A DNA stretch of 64,000 nucleotides from Catellatospora vulcania (GTDB lineage: Bacteria; Actinomycetota; Actinomycetes; Mycobacteriales; Micromonosporaceae). Numbering within the stretch: the stretch's first letter is position 1; the number at the start of each line of letters is the position of its first letter. The notes under the pieces were generated by a model. That model searched no databases. It was not told the origin of the DNA and saw only the letters and a program-made list of their open reading frames with translations. Positions 53,681 through 62,581 of this stretch are shown piece by piece. The position numbers and the translations under genes were made by a program. Location of the stretch: assembly GCF_009720385.1 (NCBI RefSeq), contig NZ_WARX01000014.1, positions 62,001-126,000 of the forward strand, written 5' to 3'.

Positions 53681-54268
53681 GTGCCCGCGAAAGGTGACCA
53701 CGACGCCAGGCGTCGCGACGTGTCCCAGGCGGTATGGGAGGTGCTCGCGGCGAAGGGCTTCGGCGGGCTGACCCTGCGCGCCGTCGCCGCGCACATGGGC
53801 GCCTCGACCGGGCTGCTCACGCACTACTTCCCCAGTAAGAAGGCGCTGGTGCGGCACGCGCTGGAGATCGCGCAGGAGCACACGCAGGGGCGCGAGCGCC
53901 GCGCGGCCGAGGGTGAGGGTCTGCCCGGCCTGCGGGTCGCCCTGCTCGACGTGATGCCGCTCACGCCGGAGACCGCCGCGATGAACAGGGTGTGGGTCAG
54001 CTTCTGGGACGCCGCGCTCGGCGACGACGAACTGGCCGCGGTCGAGCTGCGGCGTTACGAGCGATGGCGGGGCATGCTGCGCCCGCACGTCGACGCGGCC
54101 GTCCGCTCGGGACAGTTGCCGGCCGGCACCGACCCCGATGACGTCGTGGCCACTGCGGCGGGGTTCGGGCACGGCCTGGTGGTGCAGGCCCTCTTCGATC
54201 CGGCGCGGTTCCCGCCGCAGCGGCAGATCAGACTCGTCGACGACTTCGTCGCGCAGCTGGCGCGCTGA
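53681..54268 (+). CDS. TetR-family transcriptional regulator
   Basis: 195 residues from GTG 53681 with GGAGGG at a good distance; GTG 53675 and a longer frame from 53612 exist. HTH: RDVSQAVWEVLAAKGFGGLT, LRAVAAHMGASTGLLTHYF (~10-50). The C-terminal part resembles the BetI/TetR_C group (GLRVALLDVMPLTPETAAMNRVWVSFWD). Divergent from the GNAT-methyltransferase pair and probably its repressor. Confidence 0.88.
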   Translation: MPAKGDHDARRRDVSQAVWEVLAAKGFGGLTLRAVAAHMGASTGLLTHYFPSKKALVRHALEIAQEHTQGRERRAAEGEGLPGLRVALLDVMPLTPETAAMNRVWVSFWDAALGDDELAAVELRRYERWRGMLRPHVDAAVRSGQLPAGTDPDDVVATAAGFGHGLVVQALFDPARFPPQRQIRLVDDFVAQLAR

Positions 54269-54474
54269 TCCGGGGGCAGCGGCCGTCACCCGGCCGGGTG
54301 ATCGTGGGCGACTGGCCGGGCACCGGCAGCGCGGCGCCGGGCGGGGTGGGGGAGCATCCGCGGTCGTGCCGAGGCGGTGGGGAGCGGCGTACGCGGACGG
54401 CTCGGCCGACCGTCGTGTGCCGCCGCCCCGGCGACCGGCGGGAGGGGCGCCTCGCGGCGGCGACCCGGGCACGG

Positions 54475-54696
54475 TCAGCGGTGCAGGTGCTCCAGGTTGC
54501 GCCATTCGCCCTGCGCACACAGGCCGTCGGCGACGCGCCGCGCCTCCCGTTCGGTGGCGTACTCGCGCATCACCGACCGGCCGTGCTGGCGGTGTTCGAC
54601 CTCCCACGGACCGGCCGGGTTGGCGCGCAGGAACACGTCCTGCCGTCGGTAGCTGGCGGTGGTGCCGTTCCATCGGTGCTCTACCAGTCGCATCAT
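54475..54696 (-). CDS. Small hypothetical protein under a probable LexA box
   Basis: 73 residues from ATG 54696 (or 54693). The sequence MRLVEHRWNGTTASYRRQDV is followed by FLRANPAGPWEVEHRQHG and YATEREARRVADGLCAQGEW, rich in Arg, Glu and Trp, possibly alternating strands and a helix. No family is recognised. The 206 bp on its 3' side hold nothing clear. A near-perfect SOS box lies 9 bp upstream of the start, so it may be DNA-damage inducible. Confidence 0.6.
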   Translation of the reverse strand: MMRLVEHRWNGTTASYRRQDVFLRANPAGPWEVEHRQHGRSVMREYATEREARRVADGLCAQGEWRNLEHLHR

Positions 54697-54704
54697 GGCG
54701 CGTA

Positions 54705-54720
54705 TCGTACACATGTTCGA
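54705..54720 (-). promoter_or_regulatory. Probable LexA (SOS) box
   Basis: On the minus strand the site reads TCGAACATGTGTACGA. The Gram-positive SOS consensus is TCGAACATATGTTCGA (GAAC-N4-GTTC core): 14 of 16 positions agree and the site is itself palindromic but for one pair. It lies 9 bp upstream of the start at 54696. Confidence 0.6.
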
Positions 54721-54941
54721 ACGGGCGCAGAAGACTATCCGGGGGCGAGCCGGGGACGTACAGTGTTGCTTCATGCTCCGGCCGTCAGGAGGGGTGGTTC
54801 TGGCGGTCACGCGAATCACCACCGAACGGCTAGAAATCCGCGTGTCGGCGGCGTGGCACGCTCTGTGGGCTTCCTCCGGTGCCAGCGGCTGTGGCACGAT
54901 CCATGTCAGCCCCTACTGACCGCTGTGCTGTGGAGTCGACG

Positions 54942-55187
54942 ATGCGTACGAGCAGACTTGCCCGCCTGGTAAGCCGAGGCGCGATCCTCGCCGCCGTGGG
55001 CATTGCCGCCGTGGGTGCCGCGGGTCCGGCTTTTGCCGCGGACGAGACCACCGTGATGTACCAGACCGACACGACCATCGAGTGGGGAACCGCGTCCACT
55101 ATCGAATGGGCCTCGATCCCGACGCGCGATCCGGACGTCAAGCCGGATCGCACCGGGCTGGAGGAAAAGACCATCGAATGGGCTTGA
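54942..55187 (+). CDS. Small secreted peptide with three TIEW motifs
   Basis: 81 residues from ATG 54942. Signal peptide TSRLARLVSRGAILAAVGIA, cleavage after AGPAFA. The mature part (~49 residues) has TIEWGT, TIEWAS and a C-terminal TIEWA, with acidic residues before each. No Cys. I do not know this family. A membrane GAF-GGDEF-EAL gene begins 45 bp downstream on the same strand, so co-expression is likely. Confidence 0.7.
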   Translation: MRTSRLARLVSRGAILAAVGIAAVGAAGPAFAADETTVMYQTDTTIEWGTASTIEWASIPTRDPDVKPDRTGLEEKTIEWA

Positions 55188-55232
55188 TTCGCCGCGTAGG
55201 CGGATGAATCCGAAGGAAATGGGCGAACGGCA

Positions 55233-57758
55233 TTGGCACGACCTGAGCGGCGCGTCCAACGATCGCCCGAACTGGCTTGGCTGATCACCGGCCCGCTGGT
55301 GTTGATGACCATCGGGCTCACCGCCTTGGCGTTCGCCCGTTCCGATGAGCCACTCGGCGAGTGGTGGCTGGGGCTCGTCTTCTTCGGCCTGTTCTTCGTA
55401 GCCGAGATGACCGGCCTGCAGTTCGAGGTCCGTCGGCACAGCATGATCCTCACGCTGGCCGATGTGCCGTTCCTGCTCGCGCTGGCGTATCTACCGCCCG
55501 TCACGCTGCTGATCGTCCGCCTCGCCGTGTATTCGCTGGCGCAGTGGCGGCGCGGCACCGCGCCGGTGAAAGCCGCCTTCAACATAGCCCTGCTGGGTGC
55601 CAGCACCGCGTTCGCCAATCTCGTCGTGGTCGAGCAGGGGCCGATCGTGGCCGACGATCCGCGCAGCTGGTTCGTGCTGGTGGTGGCCGTGCTGACCAGC
55701 GTGCTCGTGGCGGCCGCCGGTGTGGTGGGCGTGATCTCGCTGGTCCAGGGCCGCTTCGCCCCGCAGGAGATGGCGGTCTCCGTGCTGCCGAGCATCCTGG
55801 TGGCCGGCCTCAACACCGCCATCGGGCTCGCCGTGCTGCTGATCCTGCAACAGGGTGCGGCCGCGTACGCGCTGCTCGCGGTGCTGGTCGCCTTCTTCTA
55901 TCTCGCGTACCGCTCCTATGCCGGGGCGATGAACCAGCACCGCACCCTCACCGAGATCTACGACCTGACCGGTGCCATCTCCGACACCCCGCACGACGGC
56001 ACGCTGCCCGACGTGCTGCTCGGCCGGGTGCGCAGGCTGCTGCAGGCCGAGTACGCGACGCTGTGGATGCCCGCACAGGGCCGGCACCCCGAGGTGCTGC
56101 TCAGCGCGCGCGCCGACGACAAGGGCCTGCTCGACGTGGCGGGGTCCCCGGAATCACTGCGCAAGCAGGCCGTCGAATCCGGCCAGACGGTGGCCGGCGG
56201 CGCCAAGCTCGGCGACGATTCGATCCGGGCGCAGCTGCGCGAGTTCGGCGCGAAGGATGCGATCGTCGTGCCGCTGCGGGCCAGCTCGGCGGTGATCGGC
56301 ACGCTCGAGGTGGCGGGCCGGCTCGGCGACAACCTGCACTTCAGGTCCGGTGATGTGCGGCTGCTGGAGGCGGTCGCGGCACACGCGGCGGTCGCGGTCG
56401 AGAACAACCGCCTGGTCGACCGGCTGCGTTTCGACGCGTACCACGACGCCCTGACCGCGCTGCCCAACCGCCGCCGCATCAGCCAGGCGCTGGAGGAGGC
56501 GGTTCGCGTACGCGCCCCCGGTGAGGTGGTCGCGGTGCTGATGTTCGATGTGGACGGCCTGCGGGACGTGAACGACTCGCTGGGGCAGTCCGCGGGCGAC
56601 CAGTTGCTGGCCGAGGTGGCCACCCGGCTGCGCACGCTGTCGTCACCCGCGGCGCTGGTGGGCCGGGTCGGCGGCGACGAGTTCGTGGTGACGCTGCGCC
56701 TGCCCAACGCCGAGGCCGCGCTGCAGCTGGCCGCGGAGCTGCGCAGCCAGATGCAGAACCCGATGACGTTCGGCTCGCTGACCCTGGACGTCGACACCGC
56801 GGTCGGCATCAGCCTGCACCCGGAGCACGGCTCCGATCCGGCGACGCTGCTGCAGCGCGCCGACGTGGCGACCCACTCGGCGAAGGCGCTGGCGGGCGGG
56901 GTGCAGCTGTTCGACCTGGCCCTGGAGTCGCGCTCGGTGCGCCGGCTCGGCCTGGCCGGGGACCTGCGCCGCGCCCTGGACAACGACGAGCTGGAGGTCT
57001 ACTTCCAGCCCAAGGTCAACCTGCGGGACCGCCGCCTGGTCGGGGTGGAGTGCCTGGCCCGCTGGGAGCACCCGACCCACGGCGCGGTGCAGCCGGAGGA
57101 CTTCGTCGCGGTGGCCGAGCACACCGGGCAGCTGTCCCGGCTCACCGAGGTGGTGATGCGCGAGGGCCTGCGCCGGGCACGGCAGTGGGTGGACGCCGGC
57201 CGGCCGCTTTCGGTCGCGGTGAACCTCTCGCCGCGCACGCTGGTCGACCCGGCCTTCCCGGACCGGGTGGACGAGCTGCTCCAGGAGTACGGCGTGTCAC
57301 CCGACCGGCTGACCCTGGAGATCACCGAGGACGGGGTGGTGGACGGCGTCGACCGGCTGCTGCCGACCCTGCGCCGGCTCTACGACCTGGGCGTGCACCT
57401 GAGCGTGGACGACTTCGGCACCGGCTATTCGTCGCTGTCCTATCTGCGCCGGCTGCCGGTGCACGAGGTGAAGGTGGACCGCTCCTTCGTGCAGGGCATG
57501 GCGACCGACCCGGGCGACCTGGCCATCGTGCGGGCCGTGGTGGACATCTCGCGCCACTTCGGGCTGAGCGTGGTCGCCGAGGGCGTGGAGAGCGAGCTGA
57601 CGCTGGAGCTGCTCGAGGAGATCGGCTGCGACATCGGGCAGGGCTTCCTGTTCAGCCGTCCGCTGCCGTACGAGCGGCTGGAAGCCTGGCTGGGCGCCCA
57701 GACCGACGCCGAACCGACCCCGCTGGGCGAGGTCCGGCGACTGCGCGCGGTGGGCTGA
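55233..57758 (+). CDS. Membrane protein with GAF, GGDEF and EAL domains (cyclic di-GMP turnover)
   Basis: 841 residues from a TTG at 55233; no ATG or GTG in this frame lies near the AAGGAAATGGG upstream. Residues 1-~230 hold about seven membrane helices, MASE-like, starting ELAWLITGPLVLMTIGLTAL. A GAF domain (~250-400) follows. The GGDEF domain has the intact RVGGDEFVV motif near 480. The EAL domain begins GVECLARWEHP near 606; EAL is ECL, with the catalytic Glu kept, and DDFGTGYSSLSYL plus VAEGVES are intact. Both cyclase and phosphodiesterase sites look functional. Confidence 0.92.
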   Translation: MARPERRVQRSPELAWLITGPLVLMTIGLTALAFARSDEPLGEWWLGLVFFGLFFVAEMTGLQFEVRRHSMILTLADVPFLLALAYLPPVTLLIVRLAVYSLAQWRRGTAPVKAAFNIALLGASTAFANLVVVEQGPIVADDPRSWFVLVVAVLTSVLVAAAGVVGVISLVQGRFAPQEMAVSVLPSILVAGLNTAIGLAVLLILQQGAAAYALLAVLVAFFYLAYRSYAGAMNQHRTLTEIYDLTGAISDTPHDGTLPDVLLGRVRRLLQAEYATLWMPAQGRHPEVLLSARADDKGLLDVAGSPESLRKQAVESGQTVAGGAKLGDDSIRAQLREFGAKDAIVVPLRASSAVIGTLEVAGRLGDNLHFRSGDVRLLEAVAAHAAVAVENNRLVDRLRFDAYHDALTALPNRRRISQALEEAVRVRAPGEVVAVLMFDVDGLRDVNDSLGQSAGDQLLAEVATRLRTLSSPAALVGRVGGDEFVVTLRLPNAEAALQLAAELRSQMQNPMTFGSLTLDVDTAVGISLHPEHGSDPATLLQRADVATHSAKALAGGVQLFDLALESRSVRRLGLAGDLRRALDNDELEVYFQPKVNLRDRRLVGVECLARWEHPTHGAVQPEDFVAVAEHTGQLSRLTEVVMREGLRRARQWVDAGRPLSVAVNLSPRTLVDPAFPDRVDELLQEYGVSPDRLTLEITEDGVVDGVDRLLPTLRRLYDLGVHLSVDDFGTGYSSLSYLRRLPVHEVKVDRSFVQGMATDPGDLAIVRAVVDISRHFGLSVVAEGVESELTLELLEEIGCDIGQGFLFSRPLPYERLEAWLGAQTDAEPTPLGEVRRLRAVG

Positions 57759-57864
57759 ACCACACCGCGCCGCGCCGGGGGTATCCCGATTTCCACGGCG
57801 GCTTGTTGTTGTGTACTCTTACCAAGGCGCGCGGCGAGGTGGGAAACCACCAGGCCACGAGCAC

Positions 57865-57937
57865 GCCCCCTTAGCTCAGTCGGCAGAGCGTCTCCATGGT
57901 AAGGAGAAGGTCTACGGTTCGATTCCGTAAGGGGGCT
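57865..57937 (+). tRNA. tRNA-Thr (GGT)
   Basis: 73 nt without encoded CCA. Acceptor GCCCCCT pairs with AGGGGGC. Anticodon stem TCTCC/GGAGA, loop ATGGTAA, anticodon GGT at 57898-57900. T arm TACGG-TTCGATT-CCGTA. A possible promoter (TACTCT at 57814) precedes it. Confidence 0.96.
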
Positions 57938-57977
57938 CGACCGGACTCCCGGTGCATCCACCGGGAGTGCCCGCCAC

Positions 57978-58050
57978 GGCGGTGTAGCTCAGATGGCAGA
58001 GCAAGCGGCTCATAATCGCTGTGTCGCCGGTTCAATTCCGGCCACCGCTA
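57978..58050 (+). tRNA. tRNA-Met (CAT), elongator
   Basis: 73 nt, no encoded CCA. Acceptor GGCGGTG with CACCGCT, including a terminal G-T pair. Anticodon stem AGCGG/TCGCT, loop CTCATAA with CAT at 58011-58013. The normal first acceptor pair distinguishes it from initiator tRNA. It lies 40 bp after tRNA-Thr, probably in the same transcript. Confidence 0.95.
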
Positions 58051-58224
58051 CGTTGTGTTGAATCGCTGGCGCGTGTCGCCAGTCAACGCTAGATCGCAGA
58101 CCGGTGGGGTATTCCCTGGTCGCGGTGTAAGGATCGCCATGGCGGCCCTTTTTGCATGTCTGGATGGACGTCGTCTATCTTGGTATGCCGGTAACTAAGC
58201 AGCTTGTTCTAGAAAGGCACTCCC

Positions 58225-58392
58225 GTGGCCAAGGCGACTGACGTACGTCCAAAGATCACCATGGCGTGCGTGGACTGCAAGGAGCGGAACTACATCACCA
58301 AGAAGAACCGGCGTAACGACCCGGATCGGATTGAGCTGAAGAAGTTCTGCCCGCGCTGCGGCAAGCACACCGCGCACCGCGAGACCCGCTGA
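58225..58392 (+). CDS. rpmG: 50S ribosomal protein L33
   Basis: 55 residues from GTG 58225 with AGAAAGG upstream. It begins [20 protein letters not shown], and has two Cys pairs (CVDC, CPRC) for zinc, so it is the zinc-binding C+ form. The end [10 protein letters not shown] is the standard L33 end. Rv0634B (rpmG2) occupies the same place next to the MaoC genes in M. tuberculosis. Confidence 0.96.
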   Translation: MAKATDVRPKITMACVDCKERNYITKKNRRNDPDRIELKKFCPRCGKHTAHRETR

Positions 58393-58415
58393 CCTTTCCG
58401 GTCCAGCAGACGTTC

Positions 58416-58452
58416 CCAGCAGGGGGCGGCCCATCGGGCCGTCCCCTGCTGG
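58416..58452 (+). terminator. Hairpin between rpmG and the MaoC genes
   Basis: Stem CCAGCAGGGGGCGGCCC with near-perfect complement GGGCCGTCCCCTGCTGG, loop ATC. It lies 24 bp after the rpmG stop and 16 bp before the next start. No T-run follows, so it may attenuate rather than stop transcription. Confidence 0.7.
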
Positions 58453-58467
58453 CATAGGTTCACAGGC

Positions 58468-58917
58468 ATGCCGTTGGACCAGTCATTCACCGGTCGGACC
58501 TATCCGCCGACCGAGCCCTACCAGGTGGGCCGCGAGAAGATCAGGGAGTTCGCCACCGCGATCGGTGCCGACGACGCCCTGTACCACGACGTGGAGGCCG
58601 CGCAGAAGGCCGGCTACCGCGACGTCGTGGCCCCGCCCACCTTCCCGATCATCCTGAGCTTCGCCGCCATGGAGCAGATCGTCACCGACCCGGAACTGGG
58701 CATGGACTACACCCGCGTGGTCCACGGCGACCAGCGATTCTCGTACCGCCGCCCGATCGTCGCCGGGGACGAGCTGGTGGTCGTCAGCAGCATCGACGAC
58801 ATCACGCACCGCGGCGGCCACGACTTCCTGACCACTCGGGCCGAGCTGGCCACGCCGGCCGGCGAGCCCGTGGTGACCGTGGTGTGCAAGCTCGTCGTCC
58901 GAGGGCATGGTGAGTGA
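58468..58917 (+). CDS. MaoC-like dehydratase, first subunit (HadA/Rv0635-like)
   Basis: 149 residues. Hot-dog fold; MPLDQSFTGRTYPPTEPYQVGREKI, then DVVAPPTFPIILSFAAMEQI and VVHGDQRFSYRRPIVAGDEL, as in the non-catalytic partner HadA. In mycobacteria HadA-HadB dehydrate 3-hydroxyacyl-ACP in mycolate synthesis. This organism shows no mycolate genes in the window, so the lipid substrate is open. It overlaps the second subunit gene, consistent with a heterodimer. Confidence 0.88.
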   Translation: MPLDQSFTGRTYPPTEPYQVGREKIREFATAIGADDALYHDVEAAQKAGYRDVVAPPTFPIILSFAAMEQIVTDPELGMDYTRVVHGDQRFSYRRPIVAGDELVVVSSIDDITHRGGHDFLTTRAELATPAGEPVVTVVCKLVVRGHGE

Positions 58918-59326
58918 GATGGCGTACGAGAAGGGGCAGCAGCTGCCCTTGCAGACGTTCCGGGTGACCCGGGCCGACCTGGTCCGCTACGCGGGCGCGT
59001 CGGGCGACTTCAACCCGATCCACTGGAGCGAGCGCACCGCCGTCGGCGTCGGACTGCCCGGCGTGATCGCGCACGGCATGTACACCATGGCGCTGGCCGG
59101 CCGGGCCGTCACCGGCTGGGTGGGCGCCGCGGACGCGGTGCTCGACATCGGGGTCAGGTTCACCCGCCCGGTGCCGGTGCCGGACACCGACGAGGGCACC
59201 GAGGTGGAGTTCACCGCGGTGATCAAGAACGTTTCCGAGGACGGTCTGGTCACCTTCGACCTCACCGCGATCTGTGCCGGCGAGAAGGTGTTGGCGCAGG
59301 CCAGGGTCGTGGTCAAGCAGATCTGA
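58907..59326 (+). CDS. MaoC-like dehydratase, catalytic subunit (HadB/Rv0636-like)
   Basis: 139 residues from ATG 58907; starts at 58910 (GTG) and 58919 (ATG) are also in frame, the overlap with the first subunit being 11 bp or none. The hydratase-2 motif is YAGASGDFNPIHWSERTA (catalytic Asp and His) followed by GLPGVIAHGMYTM. It likely dehydrates 3-hydroxyacyl thioesters with its partner. Confidence 0.9.
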   Translation: MVSEMAYEKGQQLPLQTFRVTRADLVRYAGASGDFNPIHWSERTAVGVGLPGVIAHGMYTMALAGRAVTGWVGAADAVLDIGVRFTRPVPVPDTDEGTEVEFTAVIKNVSEDGLVTFDLTAICAGEKVLAQARVVVKQI

Positions 59327-59380
59327 GGGGCTCGTTCGTTGGCCGGCCGGCCGGTGGCGAGAGAAAATAGGGAGTGCCAG

Positions 59381-59410
59381 TTGGCCCACTCGCCTGTCTA
59401 CCCGTACACT
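59381..59410 (+). promoter_or_regulatory. Probable sigma-70-type promoter of tRNA-Trp
   Basis: TTGGCC at 59381-59386 and TACACT at 59405-59410, spacer 18 bp, ending 67 bp before the tRNA. The -10 fits the actinobacterial housekeeping consensus TANNNT. It might also serve secE-nusG by read-through. Confidence 0.5.
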
Positions 59411-59477
59411 GGTCGGCCGTGGGGTTAGTGAACTCCGCCGGTGGTTTTCGGCCATCGGCAGGGTGCTCTTCCCGCAC

Positions 59478-59550
59478 AGGGGTGTGGCGCAATTGGCAGC
59501 GCAGCGGTCTCCAAAACCGCAGGTTGCAGGTTCGAGTCCTGTCGCCCCTG
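59478..59550 (+). tRNA. tRNA-Trp (CCA)
   Basis: 73 nt without encoded CCA. Acceptor AGGGGTG with CGCCCCT (one T-G pair). Anticodon stem GCGGT/ACCGC, loop CTCCAAA with CCA at 59511-59513. T arm GCAGG-TTCGAGT-CCTGT. The tRNA-Trp-secE-nusG order is standard in actinobacteria. The 222 bp to secE hold no gene. Confidence 0.96.
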
Positions 59551-59772
59551 CGGCTTTGGCCTACCGGCCCGCGGTGGGCGATCATGGGAATCGGCCCACC
59601 GGATGTCTTCCGTGACGTCCTCGGCTGGTGGACCATGGTCGTATGGCCCGTATCGGCCCCCACTGGGGGCGGGCCAGATGGAACAGGTGCTCCTCGTGCG
59701 ACTGCGTCGGGCACACGGGATCGTGTCCCTGCACGGTTCCGACACCACCCCGCGAGATGGAAGTAGGGCGAA

Positions 59773-60168
59773 GTGGCCGAGAGCAACCGACGTGGCGAGG
59801 ACGCCGCGGCCGAGCACGTTGACGACGTGTTCGACGACGCTGTCGACGATGACGCTCAGGACGACGACGAGTCCGGCGTCTCCGGTGGTGGCACCGCGAC
59901 CAAGTCCCGCAAGGTGACGGACGGCAAGGGCTCCCGCGCGGTCAAGAGCACGGAGAAGGCCGAGAAGGTCGGCTTCTTCGGCCGGATCGGACGTTTTGTC
60001 CGTGAGATCGTCGCCGAGCTGCGTAAGGTCATCTGGCCGACGCGCAACGAACTGCTGACGTACACCGCGGTCGTCCTGATCTTCGTGACCTTCATGATGG
60101 CCATCGTGACGTTGCTGGATCTCGCCTACGCCCAGGGTGTGCTGTTCGTCTTCGGCGACGCGAAGTAA
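59773..60168 (+). CDS. secE: Preprotein translocase subunit SecE
   Basis: 131 residues from GTG 59773 (AGTAGGGCGAA upstream). A long acidic and then basic N-terminal region of ~70 residues, usual in actinobacteria, precedes the conserved [21 protein letters not shown] and one membrane helix ([21 protein letters not shown]). SecE clamps SecY. Followed by nusG after 14 bp. Confidence 0.95.
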   Translation: MAESNRRGEDAAAEHVDDVFDDAVDDDAQDDDESGVSGGGTATKSRKVTDGKGSRAVKSTEKAEKVGFFGRIGRFVREIVAELRKVIWPTRNELLTYTAVVLIFVTFMMAIVTLLDLAYAQGVLFVFGDAK

Positions 60169-60182
60169 CACAAACTACGGAA

Positions 60183-60899
60183 GTGAGCAGCTACGTGCCT
60201 GAGTACGACGAGACGGCCCAGACGGACGACACCGAGGCGACCTCAGCGGTCGCGGTGTCCGACGAGCCGGAGCTTGCGACGGCACCCGCTGAGGACGAGT
60301 TCGACCCGGCCACGGAGCTGCGTCAGAAGCTGCGGTTCGCGCCCGGCGACTGGTATGTCGTGCACTCCTACGCCGGCTACGAGAACAAGGTCAAGACCAA
60401 CCTCGAGACCCGGATCACGAGCCTCGACATGGAGGAGTTCATCTTCCAGGTCGAGGTGCCGACCCGTGAAGAGGTCGAGGTCAAGAACGGCAAGCGCACC
60501 CAGGTGCAGAGCAAGGTCTTCCCCGGCTACCTGCTGGTCCGGATGGATCTCACGCCCGAGTCCTACTCGTGTGTGCGCAACACCCCGGGTGTGACCGGCT
60601 TCGTGGGCGCGACGGACCGGGCCGACCGCCCGGCTCCGCTGAGCCTCGACGAGGTGCTGAAGTGGCTGCTGCCCGCGGTCGAGGCGCCCGGCGCCGGCCA
60701 GAAGAAGGCCAAGGCCGAGATCCGCGTGCTGGACTTCGAGGTCGGCGACTCGGTCACCGTCACCGACGGCGCGTTCGCCTCGCTGCCGGCCACGATCTCC
60801 GAGATCAACGCCGACCAGCAGAAGCTCAAGGTGCTGGTGTCGATCTTCGGTCGGGAGACCCCGGTCGAGCTGAACTTCAACCAGGTCGCCAAGATCTGA
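60183..60899 (+). CDS. nusG: Transcription termination/antitermination protein NusG
   Basis: 238 residues from GTG 60183. An acidic N-terminal extension (~50 residues), the NGN domain ([21 protein letters not shown], then [31 protein letters not shown]) and the C-terminal KOW domain ([21 protein letters not shown]). It binds RNA polymerase and couples to Rho or ribosomes. In the same transcript as secE. Confidence 0.96.
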   Translation: MSSYVPEYDETAQTDDTEATSAVAVSDEPELATAPAEDEFDPATELRQKLRFAPGDWYVVHSYAGYENKVKTNLETRITSLDMEEFIFQVEVPTREEVEVKNGKRTQVQSKVFPGYLLVRMDLTPESYSCVRNTPGVTGFVGATDRADRPAPLSLDEVLKWLLPAVEAPGAGQKKAKAEIRVLDFEVGDSVTVTDGAFASLPATISEINADQQKLKVLVSIFGRETPVELNFNQVAKI

Positions 60900-60910
60900 C
60901 AGCTTGATGC

Positions 60911-60979
60911 GGAGGCCCGCTCTGCGGCCTCCTGAAGAACGCGATCGCGCGGCGGGCGGCCTTCGGGCCCCCGCCGCGC
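60911..60979 (+). terminator. Two hairpins between nusG and rplK
   Basis: GGAGGCC/GGCCTCC at 60911-60932 (loop 8 nt), then GCGCGGCGGG/CCCGCCGCGC at 60947-60979 with a 13-nt loop. They start 12 bp after the nusG stop. Neither has a long T-run (GCGTTTCGG follows). They probably end the secE-nusG transcript; the rplK promoter is likely downstream (TATGCGCTAATCTAGAAC near 61048). Confidence 0.6.
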
Positions 60980-61173
60980 GGCGTTTCGGCGCGTCGCAGC
61001 TCACATCCGGTGCGAAGGTCCCACCTCGCCGGATAGGCGCCCGCGAGTATGCGCTAATCTAGAACGTCCGGCCTGTGCCGCGCGCTGACCGTGCGCGCGA
61101 ACGCACCGGCCGGTCCGGTGTAAACCACCCTGATCCGCCGAGACGGCGGGTCGACAAGTCCCAGGAAGTAGAC

Positions 61174-61605
61174 ATGCCTCCGAAGAAGAAACTCGTCAAG
61201 ACGTTCACCCTGCAGCTGAAGGCCGGCCAGGCCACCCCGGCTCCGCCGGTGGGTCCCGCGCTGGGTCAGCACGGCGTGAACATCATGGAGTTCTGCAAGG
61301 CGTACAACGCCCAGACCGAGTCGCAGCGCGGTGACATCGTCCCGGCACAGATCAGCGTTTACGAGGACCGCTCGTTCACGTTCGTGCTGAAGACGCCGCC
61401 GGCCGCCCGTCTCCTGATCAAGGCCGCCGGTGTCGCCAAGGGCTCCGGCGTGCCGCACACCACCAAGGTCGGTTCGGTGACCCGCGCCCAGGTGCGCGAG
61501 ATCGCCGAGAAGAAGATGTCCGACCTGAACGCCAACGACCTGGACATGGCCGAGCGGATCATCGCCGGCACCGCCCGGTCGATGGGCATCACCGTCAAGG
61601 ACTGA
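61174..61605 (+). CDS. rplK: 50S ribosomal protein L11
   Basis: 143 residues. [20 protein letters not shown], then [22 protein letters not shown] (the universal L11 motif) and the C-terminal rRNA-binding part ending [13 protein letters not shown]. It sits in the GTPase centre of the ribosome. Start ATG 61174 follows CCCAGGAAGTAG. Followed by rplA after 87 bp. Confidence 0.97.
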   Translation: MPPKKKLVKTFTLQLKAGQATPAPPVGPALGQHGVNIMEFCKAYNAQTESQRGDIVPAQISVYEDRSFTFVLKTPPAARLLIKAAGVAKGSGVPHTTKVGSVTRAQVREIAEKKMSDLNANDLDMAERIIAGTARSMGITVKD

Positions 61606-61692
61606 ACGCCGCCCGCGGCGTCCGCCGCCTGACGGTCAGAAGTTTCGTGGGAGGGCCCGGCAGGGCTCGACACAACCACAGGAGATTCGAGA

Positions 61693-62406
61693 ATGAAGCA
61701 CGGCAAGAGCTACAACGCGTCCGCTGAGCAGGTCGACCGGGACAAGCTGTACACCCCGGTCGAGGCGATCAAGCTCGCGAAGGGCACCACCAAGGTCAAG
61801 TTCGACGCCACGGTCGAGGTCGCGATGCGCCTCGGCGTCGACCCCCGTAAGGCGGACCAGATGGTCCGCGGCGTGGTCAACCTGCCCCACGGCACCGGTA
61901 AGACCGCCCGCGTGATCGTCTTCGCCTCCGGCGAGAAGGCCGCCGAGGCGACCGCCGCCGGCGCCGACGCCGTCGGGACCGACGAGCTGGTGGCCCGCAT
62001 TCAGGAGGGCTGGCTGGACTTCGACGCCGCGATCGCGACGCCGGACCAGATGGCCAAGATCGGTCGGATCGCGCGGATCCTGGGCCCGCGCGGCCTCATG
62101 CCGAACCCGAAGACCGGCACGGTCACCATGGACATCGCCAAGGCGGTCTCCGACATCAAGGGCGGAAAGATCACCTTCCGCGTGGACAAGCACTCGAACC
62201 TGCACCTGATCATCGGCAAGGCGTCGTTCACTGCGGAGCAGCTGGTCGACAACTACGCCGCGGTGCTGGAGGAGGTGCTGCGGTCCAAGCCGTCGGCGTC
62301 CAAGGGCAAGTACCTGAAGAAGGTCTTCGTCACCACCACGATGGGCCCCGGCATCCCGGTCGACCCCAACGTGACCCGCAACATCCAGGAGAACCCCGAG
62401 TCCTGA
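61693..62406 (+). CDS. rplA: 50S ribosomal protein L1
   Basis: 237 residues; ATG after CACAGGAGATTCGAG. Motifs: [42 protein letters not shown], and [16 protein letters not shown]1 forms the E-site stalk and usually represses its own operon by binding the leader mRNA. The next genes rplJ-rplL, often close by, are not in the following 1.6 kb; a strong terminator closes the transcript. Confidence 0.97.
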   Translation: MKHGKSYNASAEQVDRDKLYTPVEAIKLAKGTTKVKFDATVEVAMRLGVDPRKADQMVRGVVNLPHGTGKTARVIVFASGEKAAEATAAGADAVGTDELVARIQEGWLDFDAAIATPDQMAKIGRIARILGPRGLMPNPKTGTVTMDIAKAVSDIKGGKITFRVDKHSNLHLIIGKASFTAEQLVDNYAAVLEEVLRSKPSASKGKYLKKVFVTTTMGPGIPVDPNVTRNIQENPES

Positions 62407-62427
62407 TCCGCCTCGCCACACTCCACC

Positions 62428-62467
62428 CGGAAGGCCCCGCCTCGCACCCGCGAGGCGGGGCCTTCCG
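62428..62467 (+). terminator. Terminator after rplA
   Basis: Perfect 18-bp stem CGGAAGGCCCCGCCTCGC with its complement, loop ACCC, followed by CTTTCCC. 22 bp after the rplA stop. It begins the 412-bp gene-free gap 62407-62818, which is otherwise filled with repeats. Confidence 0.9.
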
Positions 62468-62474
62468 CTTTCCC

Positions 62475-62514
62475 CTCGGGACTCGGGCTCGGGACTCGGG
62501 ACTCGGGCTCGGGG
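62475..62514. repeat. Short (GGGACTC/GGGCTC) tandem repeat
   Basis: Six or so alternating units of CTCGGGA and CTCGGG between the rplA terminator and element B4. Non-coding. Confidence 0.8.
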
Positions 62515-62516
62515 AG

Positions 62517-62568
62517 AAGGAAGGGCACCTTCACATCGCTATGCGTAGAGGAAGGTGCCCTTCTTGAC
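62517..62568. repeat. Palindromic element B4
   Basis: AAGGAAGGGCACCTTC, core CGCTATGCG, then GAAGGTGCCCTTCTTGACG: the symmetric form with inverted blocks. It shares CACATCGCTAT with B1. Situated between convergent rplA and the GntR gene. Confidence 0.88.
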
Positions 62569-62581
62569 GTCGCCACTGGCG

